From contig WJXW01000004.1 in the NCBI GenBank assembly GCA_015832175.1, forward strand, positions 2,046,001 to 2,110,000: 64,000 nt of DNA, given 5' to 3'. The DNA is from Paraphaeosphaeria minitans (lineage: Eukaryota; Ascomycota; Dothideomycetes; Pleosporales; Didymosphaeriaceae). Numbering within the stretch: position 1 is the first letter of the stretch; the number at the start of each line of letters is the position of its first letter. The notes under the pieces are model-generated. The model was not told the origin of the DNA. It did no database searches and was given only the letters and a program-made list of their open reading frames with translations. Shown piece by piece: positions 19,621-31,033 of this stretch. Made by a program: the position numbers and the translations under genes.

Positions 19621-22600
19621 ATGGTCGATCTCCTTACCCCCAGCGGCCCGCCCATGGGCGGCACCGTGGCCACCTTTCGAGTCGCGAGCGCAAACGGGGC
19701 GCCTGCTGCACCGAAAAGCAGGATGGGAGGCCCGCCGCTTCCACCAGCGAGCGCTGCACCATCTGTCGGCGTCAACGGGATACCTCTCAGCGCGCGCAAA
19801 GCCCAGCCGCTGGATCTTGCAACCGTGGAGCGCAGAGGCCAGGGCATGCCTACCCATCCGCCTCCGAAGCCGAATCGCATGTTCGGCCTGCAGGAAGCAC
19901 CCACCTTCAGGCCGACCGCCCAAGAATTCAAGGACCCGTTGGCCTACATTGCTTCCATACGGGACGAGGCACAGCAGTTCGGCATCGCCAAGATCGTCCC
20001 GCCCGACTCCTGGAACCCGCCATTTGCCATCGACACGGAGCGCTTCCACTTTCGCACCCGTCGACAAGAATTGAACTCCGTCGAGGGCGGCACCCGTGCA
20101 AACCTGAACTATCTGGACCAGCTGGCCAAGTTCCACAAGCAGCATGGCAACAGCCTCACCCGCTTCCCCAGTGTAGACAAGAGGCCGTTGGATCTCTACA
20201 AGCTCAAGAAAGCCGTCGAAACAAGAGGCGGCTTTGAGCGTGTGTGCAAGCAGAAGAAGTGGGCAGAGATTGGACGAGACCTCGGCTACAGCGGCAAGAT
20301 CATGTCTTCGCTGTCTACGTCGCTAAAGAACTCGTACCAGAAGTGGCTCCATCCGTATGAAGAGTATCTGAGGGTTGTGAAGCCTGGAGTCCAGCAGATG
20401 ATGGAGCATGAAAACGGCGGCCCTTACACTCCTTCGCCAGCGCCGTCGCCCATGAAGAAATCGGCGCACGGCACACCGAGCGGCAACTCCCTCGACTCGC
20501 CAGCCGTAAGGGCGACGGTCGCACTCAATGCTTCGATGCGCCCTGATGCTGCACCGACGCCACCCCCAGCGGATCTTCCGCGACCCGTTGTTTCGTCTGG
20601 CTTCACCGCCGTGAACGCAGGAGGCTTCACCGCTGTGAATGCGCTGTCCCCGCAACCCGCTCCGCCAGCGGCAAGCACGCCAGCACCAGCACCAGCACCA
20701 GCACCGAATGGATTCTCCCACATCACCGCAATCAACGGCTATGCTCACAGCAATGGCGACTCTCGCACTTCGACACCCCTACGGAATGGCAGCCCGATCC
20801 TGTCAGCGCACAATACGCCTGATTTGCGACCATCAGCTGTTGGTCTGACTTCGCTTTCCAATCCGCAAGCATTTTCGCATCTTAAGCGAACGCTCTCGCA
20901 GGACACGGAGGGTGGCATGACTGACGACGCCGACGCGGCAAATGGCCGTCGAAGCAAACGTCTGAAGAAAGGTAAGCGCATCCGTCACCTGCAGACTCCA
21001 CCTGCAATTAAGGCAGTCAGACTCCACCTGCAATGAGACAGTCAGACTCCACCTGCAATGAGACAGGGTTGTGCTGTAGCGCAATCCTAGTTGGATCTCG
21101 GCACGGCTGATCGGTCGCTGTATCTCTTATTGGCGATCCACTCAGGCTAACAGCAACACTTGCAGATGCGGTCCCAACCGTGGCGGGTTCTCACATGACC
21201 CAACCTCGCCAGTCGACACCAAGTGGTGGCCGAACATTACACCCGCGTGTTCGCGCGCCCGACGAGCGTCCTGGCGATGTAAGTGCACCGTCCGTTGCCA
21301 TCCCTGTTCCAAGTTACTCATCCAATGGGCAGCGATGCGAAACATGTGGTACCGAGAACGATCCCTCCAATATTTTACTATGCGACAGTTGCGATGTCGG
21401 ATACCACGGCTACTGTCTTGACCCACCCATCAGAGGCATTCCGGAATGCGACTGGCATTGTCCCAAGTGTCTGGTTGGCACCGGCGAATTCGGTTTCGAA
21501 GAGGGCGGTACCTACTCGCTGCGACAATTCCAAGAGCGTGCGCACCTCTTCAAGCAAGCTCACTTTGCCAACAAGATGCCCTTTGACCCTGTCACCAATG
21601 CTCCGAAGCCTGTGAGCGAAGACGACATCGAACACGAATTCTGGAGACTCGTGGAGAGCATAACCGAGACAGTCGAAGTAGAATATGGTGCCGACGTGCA
21701 CTCCACCACACACGGAAGTGGATTTCCTACCATCGAACGCAATCCCCGGGAGCCATATGCAACTGATCCTTGGAATCTGAACATCATGCCGTACAATTCG
21801 GAGTCGCTCTTCCGCCATATCAAGTCCGATATCTCTGGCATGACGGTGCCATGGTTGTACGTTGGCATGGTCTTCTCGACCTTCTGTTGGCACAACGAAG
21901 ATCACTTCACTTACTCCGCCAACTACCAACACTTCGGCGCAACCAAGACGTGGTATGGGATTCCAGCTGAGGATACGGACAAGTTCGAGCAAGCAATGCG
22001 CGATGCTGTGCCGGAACTTTTCGAATCTCAGCCCGACCTCCTCTTTCAACTGGTCACGCTCTTGACCCCCGACCAGCTCAAGAAGGCTGGAGTGAGGGTT
22101 TTCGCGCTGGATCAGCGCGCTGGCGAGTTTGTCATTACCTTCCCACAAGCCTACCATGCTGGATTCAACCATGGCTTCAACTTTAATGAAGCTGTCAATT
22201 TTGCACCTTCGGATTGGGAGCCTTTTGGCGAGCTCGGAGTTCAGCGTCTCCAGGACTACCGTCGGCAGCCATGCTTCTCGCACGACGAACTGCTACTCGC
22301 AGCAGCCTCTCGAAAAGATACGACAATCAAGACCGCTAAATGGCTGGCACCGGCATTGGAGCGGATGCGCGCCCACGAAACAAAGATGAGAGCAGAGTTC
22401 GCCGAGAAGCATAAAGTGTTCCACGGACAAAAGTGCAAGATTGATGGGACCGGGGAAGGCGACGGGACATGCGACATTGAGATCGAGATCAACGACACAG
22501 ACATGCATGAAGACGAACTCATTTGCAGTTTCTGCAAGGCTTACGGTTATCTTTCGCGGTTTTACTGTGCAAACTCCAAAAAGGTGCTGTGCTTGCGCCA

Positions 22601-24939
22601 TGCTGGATGGTTCGAATGCTGCCCCGGAAGCTTGGAAGGAGAGCGATACCTTGGTGCTCGAGGCGATCACTTTCTCACATACCGCATGACCGACGACGTT
22701 TTCCATTCCACAATTCAGAAGATCGTCGACAAGGCGGGCATGCCGGAAGCGTGGGGTGTCAAGCTCGAGGCGCTTCTCGCTGAAGGCCCAAAACCTCAAT
22801 TGAAGTCACTTCGCGCGCTTCTCAACGAAGGAGAACGCATCGATTGGGATTTGAGTGGCCTTGCGGACCTCAAAGAGTTCGTGGAAAAGTGCTCGGACAT
22901 CGCGGAAGAGGCGTTGGGCTACACGACCCGAAAACAACAAGCTCGGCGCAAGAATGAGGGCCGCGGTCGCGGCCGTGGGAAAGCTGCCGCCGCCGAAGTG
23001 GATGAGAAAGAACGGGAGTATCGTAATATTGAGAACATCCAGAAACTGCTCACGACGGCGAACACCTTGGCCTTCGACAGTCCAGAGATCACGGCACTAC
23101 GGGAGCGATTCGAGAGCATTGCGGACTTTCAAGACAAAGCTCGTGCTGCACTTCGGGACAGACCCGCCCAGCAAAGCATCGCGACGTTGGACGAGCTTCT
23201 CGAGGAAGGCAAAGGCTTCAATGTTGATCTCCCAGAACTAGATTCACTGGAGAGGGTGGTGGCGCAACTGAAATGGCTGAAGACGGTCGACGATTGCAGA
23301 CAACAGGCGCCTACGCTGAAGGACATCAGTGCGCTCATCGAACAGGGTATTGAGCTAGGCATACCTGAGAACCACCCTGAGGTGCACTTCCTGCAAGACA
23401 AGAAGGTCCAAGGCGAGCTCTGGGAGTCCAAAGCGAAGGAGCTCATGTCTGTCGAGAACGTCCACTACCAGCAGCTCGATGCTCTCTCAAAACAGGCGAA
23501 CAGTATTCCGGTCGTGCCAGAAACCCTTGCTGCTGTAGACGCAATCTTGAAAAAGCAGCGTGATGCTCAAGAGTTGATTCTGTCTTTGTATGAGCGAAGC
23601 AAGAACCCAGACTTCCGCCAGCGACCGAAATACTTGGAAGTGAAGAACGCTGTTGAGACTCTGAGTGCGCTGAACAGTAAGCCTACCGGCACAATTGATC
23701 TCGAGAGGGAGCAGAAGCGGCACGAGGATTGGATGCGACGTGGCAAAAAGCTTTTCGGCAAAGCCAACGCACCACTGCATATTTTGCACGCCCACATGAA
23801 GCAGGTCGACGAGCGTAACATTTCCTGTTTCGACTTGTCTGACCAGCCTCGTATGCCGGTTGAGCCGTCTTCGCGCGCAAACACTCCAGAAGAAGACGAG
23901 GATAACGTGGATGGGTCTGGTTCGAGCCGGGATGTGTTCTGCATTTGCCGGAAACCCGAGGCGGGGATCATGATCGAGTGTGATCTCTGTCATGAGTGGT
24001 GAGTGAAGAAGTCTTACCCTCACTGTTCCAACAACTAACCTTTGCAGGTATCACAGCAAATGTCTCAAGCTCGCTCGAGGTAAATTGAAGGAAGAAGACA
24101 AATATACTTGCCCGATTTGCGACTATCGTGTCAAGATTCCTCGGGATGCTACGCGGCCGAAGCTCGAAGATTTGCAGACGTGGCAGGACGAGATACCCTC
24201 TCTTCCTTTCCAACCTGAGGAAGAAGATACTTTGGAATCGCTCATCAATCACGGCATCCAATTCCGAGATTACGTGGCTCAATACATCAACCCTGTCATG
24301 TCAAGCCCAGAGGAGCTTACAACCCAACGTTTCTATCTTAGGAAACTGGAGGGGGCGGAGATTCTTCTGTCGGACGAAATCAACTTCTTCCGTCAAGAGC
24401 TACATAAATGGGCTCCCGTTGCACCCCAGCCGCCTCCAATCCTCAGTGTCTCACTCTCCACGCGCAAGCCGCGGCCCACCAAGCAGCAGAAGCTCATGAC
24501 GCAACTTGGCATCACCAACCCCGAACAGCTGCCTCATAATATGCGACCCAAGACACAGCAGACCAAGCACAAGTCACTGGATCCCACCAGACCAAGTATA
24601 CAGCCTGCCCCAGAACAATCGCACACACCGCCCGGTGAACCTCCTGCTCCCCGCCGTAGTTTTGGCGAGAACGACTATTTCAACTCCAACCCAGTCACGA
24701 GTGGATTCAACCATTCTCCAACGTTTGCGACCAATGCCCCCATTAACTTTGGCTCTTCCATCGCTCCCATCGACCCGGGGCTCTTCGAGAGCGCAGGAGG
24801 TGAGCCGACAAGCCCGATGCAGGATGTTTTCAAGAGCTCGGGCAACGGCCAGGAGATGTTTGGCGAGATGATGGAGACTGGCGGTGGTCAGGCAGAGGAA
24901 GCGCTTGCGGTGACAGAAGGCAACAGCTACATGGACTAG
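19621..24939 (+). CDS. KDM5/JARID1-type histone H3K4 demethylase, three exons
   Basis: Exons 19621-20971, 21166-23998 and 24048-24939 give 1691 aa. Domains in order: JmjN (about residues 97-140), ARID DNA-binding (about 165-250, including GGFERVCKQKKWAEIGRDLG), a Ser/Pro/Ala-rich linker ending in a basic KRLKK, and PHD1 (CETCGTENDPSNILLCDSCD, about 505-560). The catalytic JmjC follows (about 655-810), with Fe(II) ligands in WHNEDH and NHGFNFN and the 2-oxoglutarate Lys in GATKTWY. Then come a C5HC2 zinc finger (CSFCKAYGYLSRFYCANSKK), a long helical PLU-1 region and PHD2 (CICRKPEAGIMIECDLCHEW), which is completed across the second intron. All catalytic ligands are present. Family members remove methyl groups from H3 Lys4 in the nucleus. 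The first intron is unusual in carrying tandem repeats. The C-terminal 250 residues are low-complexity. Confidence 0.96.
20985..21066. repeat. Tandem repeat inside KDM5 intron 1
   Basis: The word CAGACTCCACCTGCAAT recurs three times at about 25-bp spacing (near 20992, 21016 and 21041), linked by GAGACAGT. It lies wholly inside the 194-nt first intron. Confidence 0.85.
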
Positions 24940-25687
24940 TGGTCCAGTGACTGACCCTACCTCACGACTTCGAATGCTATGGTCCGGTTCCATATCTCAA
25001 TCCTCGGCATCCGGTCCCATCTTTATCTACCACAAAAACACTTTATGGAGTCAGGTATCAGCATCTATTCGTTTTCTCTTTCGATACACTATCTGCTCGC
25101 CGGCGTTGCGGTCATCAGGGGCCCGGCATGGGAACCAGATCAGATACCCCAAAATTACGACCCGGCACGATGTTACCTTTCCATGCATCCATCGAAGGCA
25201 GCAAATGCTGCCATGTACACCAGCTTCGGTTGGGCTTTGTCTCACTTCTCTTTCGCTCCACAGCGCGGCTAGCTGCCTCGGCTGGGGCGCTGCTTGGGGT
25301 CCGGTTCATCCTGTATTTTAGTATACTGCACGGTAGCTGTTTCTGGATTACGCGCATGGTGGTTCTTGTCGATAGACGGTGCGTCTATGGGATGTTGATT
25401 GTGAAGAGGTTCTGCCGGATGTATGCAGCGAGTAATAAATGCGCAGTAAGCATTAGAAAATCAAGCGTGGACCTGAGGAATGCCCATGTGACGTACAACG
25501 CCCTAGCTATTGCCAGAGCCATGTCCGCGGTGAGAGGGATTCCAGATTGTGGTGCATACATGACGCGCTACAAGAGGAATCGAAACAGAGGTGCTGTGGG
25601 GAGGTGCATGGGTCTAGCGGGCTTGGCATTGACATGATTTCCAAAGTTTTGAGCCGGTCCATGTGAACGATCGGACGACAACTCACA
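24940..25687. other. Intergenic, no gene seen
   Basis: Holds the KDM5 terminator and the OXA1 promoter. A 169-aa frame at 25128-25637 has no recognisable feature and overlaps other frames, so I do not call it. Confidence 0.55.
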
Positions 25688-27472
25688 ATGCTTCCTAGTA
25701 GAGGGCTTCCGCCCCGGCAATTGGCCTCGCTGGCTTCCCGTCAATCCTCTGCTCTGCGGTCCGCTACATCGAGAAAGGTGCGCAATGGCTCTTCCACCAT
25801 GCCCAGTGGCACCACCCCATCAGCACATGAGCACCTTGCCTCTCCGCGTCGCATCTGCGCGACAAGCAGCCAACAGTCGCTAATCCGGTCAACTACAGTT
25901 CTCTTCCGTCCCATCAAGAACCGCACTCTCCGCGTCATGTCGGACAAGCTCCCTCCGCTCCTCGAACTGGCGCACCGGCGCATCCCCATCGTCTAATGTC
26001 GTTCTCTCTCCTTCTGCAATCCGACACGCATCATGGTACGCCCCCTGGACATGGGGTCGCTCCAGCACACCTTCGGACGCCGCTTCCCAGCTCGCCTCCG
26101 AACCCACGCCCGTCTCCGAAGTCGTCCCTGAGCCCGCAGTTACCACTGCCACACCAGAGCTTCAGCCCGCCGGAGTAGAAACAACCGCCGTGTCCGCCAA
26201 TCCCACAACCATCTTGGATGGCAGGTCGGTCGAGGATGTGCTGGAAATCGCGACAAAGGCCACAGACTCTTCCTTCATAGACCCGTCGCTGCCCCTCGCG
26301 TATTGGGGAAACCTCAAAGATCTGGGACTTGACTACGGCTGGGGCCCCTCGGCCTTTTTTGAGAGCATGCTGGAGGTGGTCTACATCAACGCTGAGCTCG
26401 GGTGGGCAGGAACCATTGTGGCTTCGGCGCTGATCCTACGGACTGGCCTGTTCTTCACCTTCCAGAGATGGGGCTCGGATGCCATGGCCAAGTCCGCAGC
26501 CATGAAGCCTATTCTTCAGCCCCTGCAGGATGAAATGGAGGAAGCCAAGCGACAAGGCGACGATCAAAGGGTGCAGATGCTCAAGATGAAGCAGCAGACG
26601 ATAATGAAAGATGTCGGCGTTGATGTCTTCAAGTCGATGGGCACAGCGATCGCCCAGGGTGTCTTCGGATACGGTGCATGGAGATCACTACGTGGCATTT
26701 CGTCTCTGCCGGCTCCCGGGATCACCACTGACGGATGGCTGTGGTTCACCGATTTGAGCGTTGCGGACCCTTACTACTTGCTTCCCGTCATCACGGGAGG
26801 CATCATGTACCAGGTCATCAGGGCAAGTGATGCTGTGCCACATGCCACGATTCGATAGCTAACAACGAGCAGAGAGGTGGTGAAACGGGTATGCAGGACC
26901 AGACAGCCCAGACCGGCCTGCAAAAGCAGGTTCAAGTTGTCTTGCCCATCGTCATGGCCGCAGTCACAGCTTTCCAGCCCGCTGCCATCCAACTTTACTT
27001 CTTCGCAACCTCCATCACGGGCGCCATCACCGGCTACTCTCTCCGCCAGCCCGCCGTTCGCCGCGTTCTCGGCATCCGCCAACTGCCCACCGCGCAATCC
27101 AATGAACTATGGGGCAAAGTGGCACGGGGCGAAATTGACATGAACAGCGTCAAGACACCCGACGGGAAAATCCGATACCAAGCGCCCAACGCTCCGGCGT
27201 CCAGGAACCACGATGCGCCGAGCGGCCTAAAGCTGAAGTCGTCGGCGTCGCTGCCAGCGCACATGCGGGCTGCGTCGATGCAGCAGGCCGTGGCCGAGGA
27301 GCCCAAGACGGCGTGGGAGCAGCTCAAGTCGACGCCCAACACGATCAAGGGCAAGATCAGCAAGTGGCAGGACCCGCGGGATCCGGACGTCAAGAAGCAG
27401 CAGGACGCGGCGGCCAAGCAGGCTCGGGAGCTCAAGAAGTACATGGCGGAGAGGAAGAAGAGGCTCAGGTGA
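25688..27472 (+). CDS. OXA1: OXA1-family mitochondrial inner membrane insertase, three exons
   Basis: Exons 25688-25777, 25899-26822 and 26873-27472 give 537 aa. Exon 1 (30 aa) plus the start of exon 2 forms an Arg/Ser-rich mitochondrial presequence ending near RHASWYAPWTWGR. The YidC/Oxa1 core begins with WGPSAFFESMLEVVYINAEL. It has hydrophobic segments in LGWAGTIVASALILRTG, around GTAIAQGVFGYGAW, DPYYLLPVITGGIMYQVI and VQVVLPIVMAAVTAFQPAA, and a Lys/Arg-rich matrix tail that in the family contacts mitoribosomes. Oxa1 inserts mitochondrially encoded proteins into the inner membrane. Intron 1 is GT-AG (121 nt). Intron 2 (50 nt) is best read as GC-AG with the consensus donor AG|GCAAGT, yielding IRRGGETG. 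A GT donor six bases further with an acceptor GAGAG would give IRASGETG, which I find less likely. Confidence 0.92.
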
Positions 27473-27984
27473 GGGGTGGGCTGGCTGGCTGGCTGGCTCG
27501 CTGCGCGGTGGGACCGTCGTAGCGTGTTTGTATCCGTGTATGATAGAGAAAGGGAGGGCTTTCGATCTTGTGTGAGTAGGTGGAGAGAGGATTGGCTTGG
27601 ATGCTTGAGGGGTTGCATTGGAGCCTTTGTATCAAATTTAATCCCTGCATGCATGAATGGTTAAGGCGCGTGGACGGGATATGTGGGGATGGAGACGGAA
27701 CATGTTCTATTGCATGCCTATGGCTTCCCTGGTGAAATCTAGCGCGCACGTTGTCGTGGACGTGCGCGCGGTATGTACAATTACAGTGCTTGTCCAGCAC
27801 TCTTTCTATTTTTTTCTTTCTTCTTTCCTTTTTCTTCTTTCTCTTTCTTTCTTTTTTTCCCTTCCTTCTTTCTTTCTCCGCAGGCCGCCTGCCGTGTCGA
27901 CAGTGCAGCGCCTTCCAAGCCCGCATGCGAGGTCGAAACCACGGACGGCGGCCCCGCTGGGCTGCTGGGCTGCTGAGGGTCCTA
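27473..27984. other. Convergent 3' region with pyrimidine tract
   Basis: Lies between the tail-to-tail OXA1 and MIM1 genes. It contains a GGCT run right after the OXA1 stop codon (about 27478-27500) and an almost pure T/C tract at about 27803-27880. No gene seen. Confidence 0.55.
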
Positions 27985-28541
27985 CTACTCCAGCGACGTG
28001 TACATGTCCAACTCTTCGCCGTCTCGCCGCCTTCGCTCGACAGGATCTGCGCGCATCTCGACGCCTGGGCCTACGCGATGTCCGTTGCTGCCGGCGCGGT
28101 GCGTGGGGAAGATCTGGAATGGTGATGTTAGCGCTGCCTCTGTCTCTATCTCTCTATCTCTCTCTGTCCCTCTCTCCCTGCCTCTCATATCCCATCCTTC
28201 ACTCCATCCCCCTCCCCCGGCCCCGAGAATTATCAAAACGCAAAACGTACCTTTGTCCCGCTCCACCCCAGCCGGTACGCAGCCTCGTTCGCCACCAGCT
28301 CGCCGAACCCCAGCATCAGCCCGTTGACAAAGGGCAGCAGCAGGTTGATCGCGGCGCCGCGGAGCAGACCCCAGAGCGTGGGGGGCTGGTACAGGATCAG
28401 GGGTGACGAGGTCGAGGTGTCGCTGGGTGGGGCGGCCGGGGAGGGTGCCGCGTCCGGGGAGGGGGAGGGGGAGTAGGTTTCGCTGTCCGAGGGGAGAGTC
28501 GCGAAGGAGGAGGAGAGGGGTTGCGGGTCGGTGGATGGCAT
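27985..28541 (-). CDS. MIM1: Mitochondrial outer-membrane import factor MIM1/TOM13
   Basis: Two exons, 28541-28251 and 28113-27985, with a 137-nt GT-AG intron; 139 aa in total. The N-terminal 55 residues are Ser/Pro-rich. The conserved core LRGAAINLLLPFVNGLMLGF is followed by GELVANEAAYRLGWSGTK, and then, across the intron, IFPTHRAGS. This membrane segment with its GxxxG-like spacing plus the following charged helix matches the Mim1/TOM13 family, which inserts alpha-helical proteins into the mitochondrial outer membrane and assists TOM assembly. The gene is small and would be missed without splicing. The C-terminal part is Arg/Asp/Glu-rich. It is next to OXA1, another mitochondrial insertion factor; I regard the proximity as coincidental. 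Confidence 0.9.
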
Positions 28542-29604
28542 GGTGTGGTGGGGTGTGCGAGGCGCAAAGGTTGGGGTGCGGTGAGGCAAGGTGTGATGGC
28601 GTGGGCTGAAGCGCAAAAGGTTAGGGTTTGGTGAGGTGGTTTGAGGTCTGCGATTTGCGGTTTGCGATTTGCGATTTGGCAGTCTGCGGTAGAGGGCGTG
28701 TCGGATGGGTGGCGTGTGGGGTGATGGGACTGGGCCCGGGGTGGATGTGTTTGTGGTGAGGTTGGTGGTGGAGGTGGAGGTGCATTGGCGGCGCGCCAAG
28801 ATGGGAGCTTTGGCGTCGTCACGTACTTCCGCACGTGTCAAGTGGTGGGCAGGGTGTAATGGTTTTTTTTGGGTTGAATATCAGTTGAGTCTCGGGGGGA
28901 GAAGTAGAGCAGATGTCAAGAGGTTATTCCGGGAGTGCAGAAATTAAAAGGTTGTTTAGGGAGTGCATTACTTACGTCTTGTCTTCCCCATTCATCCTTT
29001 CCAAGAGTGCAGAAGCACAGGAGGACAACGCCCCTACATTCCTGCACAGGGTATTGTGTTTTCTTGTTAAGTATGATTCAACTCTTGCGGGGAAGAGTAA
29101 GTTAAATCTCAGAAAATTAGAAGATTGTTCAAGGAGTGCATTACGTCCTGTCTTCCCAGTGCATCGTTTGGTGCTGAAGCACGGGGAGAGCCAGCGACGC
29201 GTCTTATTTCTTACAGAAGGGATCGTGTTTTTTAGTTGAATGTGACTCCAGTCTTGCGGGGGGGAGTAAGTTGAATCTTAGAAGATCAATCATATAACGA
29301 CGCCTCTGAATTCTCACGCAGTAGACTGCGTGTTGATTCTCCGGATCATGTAAATAGTCCATTCAGGGGCTTCTCTAGGCACATTCAGGCCTTTTAAGAT
29401 GTATCATTGACTTCCAGAATCATGGCGAAGCACATTGTCGAGAGAAGGTGAAGGCAGGGCAGGGGCCATCGAATCCATCCTCTACGTCAACGGCCAGAGC
29501 AGACGCCACCAACTGGCAACCACATAACCACACAACCACACATCCCGCATCAGGCCCTCCACGCAAAGCGACACCACTTTCGAGCCTCTGCACGCACACC
29601 TGCC
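28542..29604. other. Intergenic with degenerate repeats
   Basis: Divergent spacer between MIM1 and the Shp1 gene. Three degenerate copies of one element lie at about 28866-29290 (separate entry). No gene seen. Confidence 0.55.
28866..29290. repeat. Three degenerate direct repeats, about 170-200 bp apart
   Basis: A block of the form T-run, (A)GTTGAAT/GTTAAGTATGA, CTCTTGCGGGG, AGTAAGTTGAATCTCAGAA begins near 28866, 29060 and 29228. In the first two copies it is followed by the shared AGGAGTGCATTAC...GTCTTCCC block. Differences are numerous and mostly transitions. It may be the relic of a mobile element or an old duplication. Confidence 0.6.
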
Positions 29605-31033
29605 ATGTCTTCTGGCGCGCCTGCGAACCAGGACGAACTCATTGCGTCTCTCGCCAACCTTGCAGGCCTAGCTCCGGCGGAGGCAAGTCGAACTCGGTAG
29701 AAGCTCTCCACTCTTCCTAACCCATAACCAGGCCGAACAGTACCTTGCCGCCGCCAATTGGGACCTCGAGCAAGCCGGTGCTCTCTACTTTGACGACGCT
29801 CAGCCGGAACACGAACACGACGCCAACGACATCATCACCAACACCGACGACACCAACGACACCACATCGCAAGACATCATGGCCGACGACAACGACAACC
29901 AGACGCCCGCCCAGCAGCAACCGGGCGGCGGTCGCACGCTGGGAGGGGCCTATGTGCCACCCACCGCGTCCAGCTCTTCGTCAGCCCAGCAGCCAGCGGC
30001 CCGGCGGCAACCGCAGCAGCGGGGCGTCGCAGGAGCGAGGACGCTGGGAGACCTGCAGTCGTCGGGCGGCGGCGCCCACGGCCACGCTCATGACGATGAC
30101 GACTCGGATGACGACGACGAGCAGCACGACTTCTTCACCGGTGGGGAAAAGTCGGGCCTTGCGGTGCAGAACCCCAACCAGTCGAACTCCCGCGATCACA
30201 TCAACAACATCCTCCGACGTGCTCGGCAGTGAGTCCTACGGCATCGTGACTGACCAGCCTATGCTGACACCCGCAGGAACGCCCCTCGACCAGGCGGCGA
30301 TGACGAGGAGCCCGCCCCGCGATTCCGCGGCACGGGAATGACCTTGGGCGGCGACGACGCGCCCTCTCGTGCCATCCCCGACCCCACTGCCAGCGCCCCG
30401 AGCCTCCCGCCCCGTGCCCACCGAGAGCTGCACCTGTGGAGGGATGGCTTCTCCGTCGACGACGGCGACCTCTTCCGCTACGATGACCCGGCGAATGCCC
30501 GCACACTCGAGATGATCAATACCGGCCACGCGCCGCTCCACATCCTCAACGTCGAACAGGGACAAGAGGTGGACGTCGAGGTGCACGCACACAAGGACGA
30601 GGACTACGTCAAGCCCAAGAAGAAGTGGGCGCCCTTCTCCGGCTCCGGCCAGCGTCTCGGCAACCCAACACCCGGCCCAAGCTCGTCTGCTCCCCCACCC
30701 GCCCCGGTCGCATCCTCATCCTCGTCAGGTTCCACAGCCACCCCAGGCGCTGCCGACGCTGCGAAGCCGACCGTCGACATCGACGCCAGCGCGCCCGTCA
30801 TCACACTCCAGATTCGCCTTGCGGACGGCACACGCCTCCCGTCGCGGTTCAATACGACGCACACCATCGGCGATGTCTACGACTTTGTCAACTCGGCCAG
30901 CGCGGCGAGCACACAGCGTCCGTATGCGCTCATGACCACGTTCCCGAGCAGGGAGCTCTCGGACAAGGCGCAGGCGTTGGGCGATCTGTCCGAGTTCAAG
31001 CGCGGGGGTGTGGTGGTGCAGAAGTGGACGTGA
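29605..31033 (+). CDS. SHP1: Cdc48/p97 cofactor Shp1/p47 (UBA-SEP-UBX), three exons
   Basis: Exons 29605-29682, 29732-30228 and 30277-31033 give 443 aa. A UBA domain spans the first junction (ASLANLAGLAPAE then AEQYLAAANWDLEQA). A long acidic/Gln-rich linker contains DDDDSDDDDE, followed by the conserved FFTGGEKSGLAVQNP segment. Next comes the SEP domain (LHLWRDGFSVDDGDLFRYDD through GQEVDVEVH). The C-terminal UBX domain (ITLQIRLADGTRLPSRFN) has the p97-binding loop TTFPSREL. Shp1/p47 recruits the Cdc48 ATPase to ubiquitinated substrates and membranes. Intron 1 (29683-29731, 49 nt) is a GC-AG intron with a perfect AG|GCAAGT donor: no GT donor gives a frame that keeps the UBA domain. Intron 2 is GT-AG, 48 nt. 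Confidence 0.94.

Noticed and set aside
25128..25637. 169-aa frame between KDM5 and OXA1 genes
   Set aside because: No recognisable domain, overlaps other frames, and lies where UTRs and the promoter are expected.
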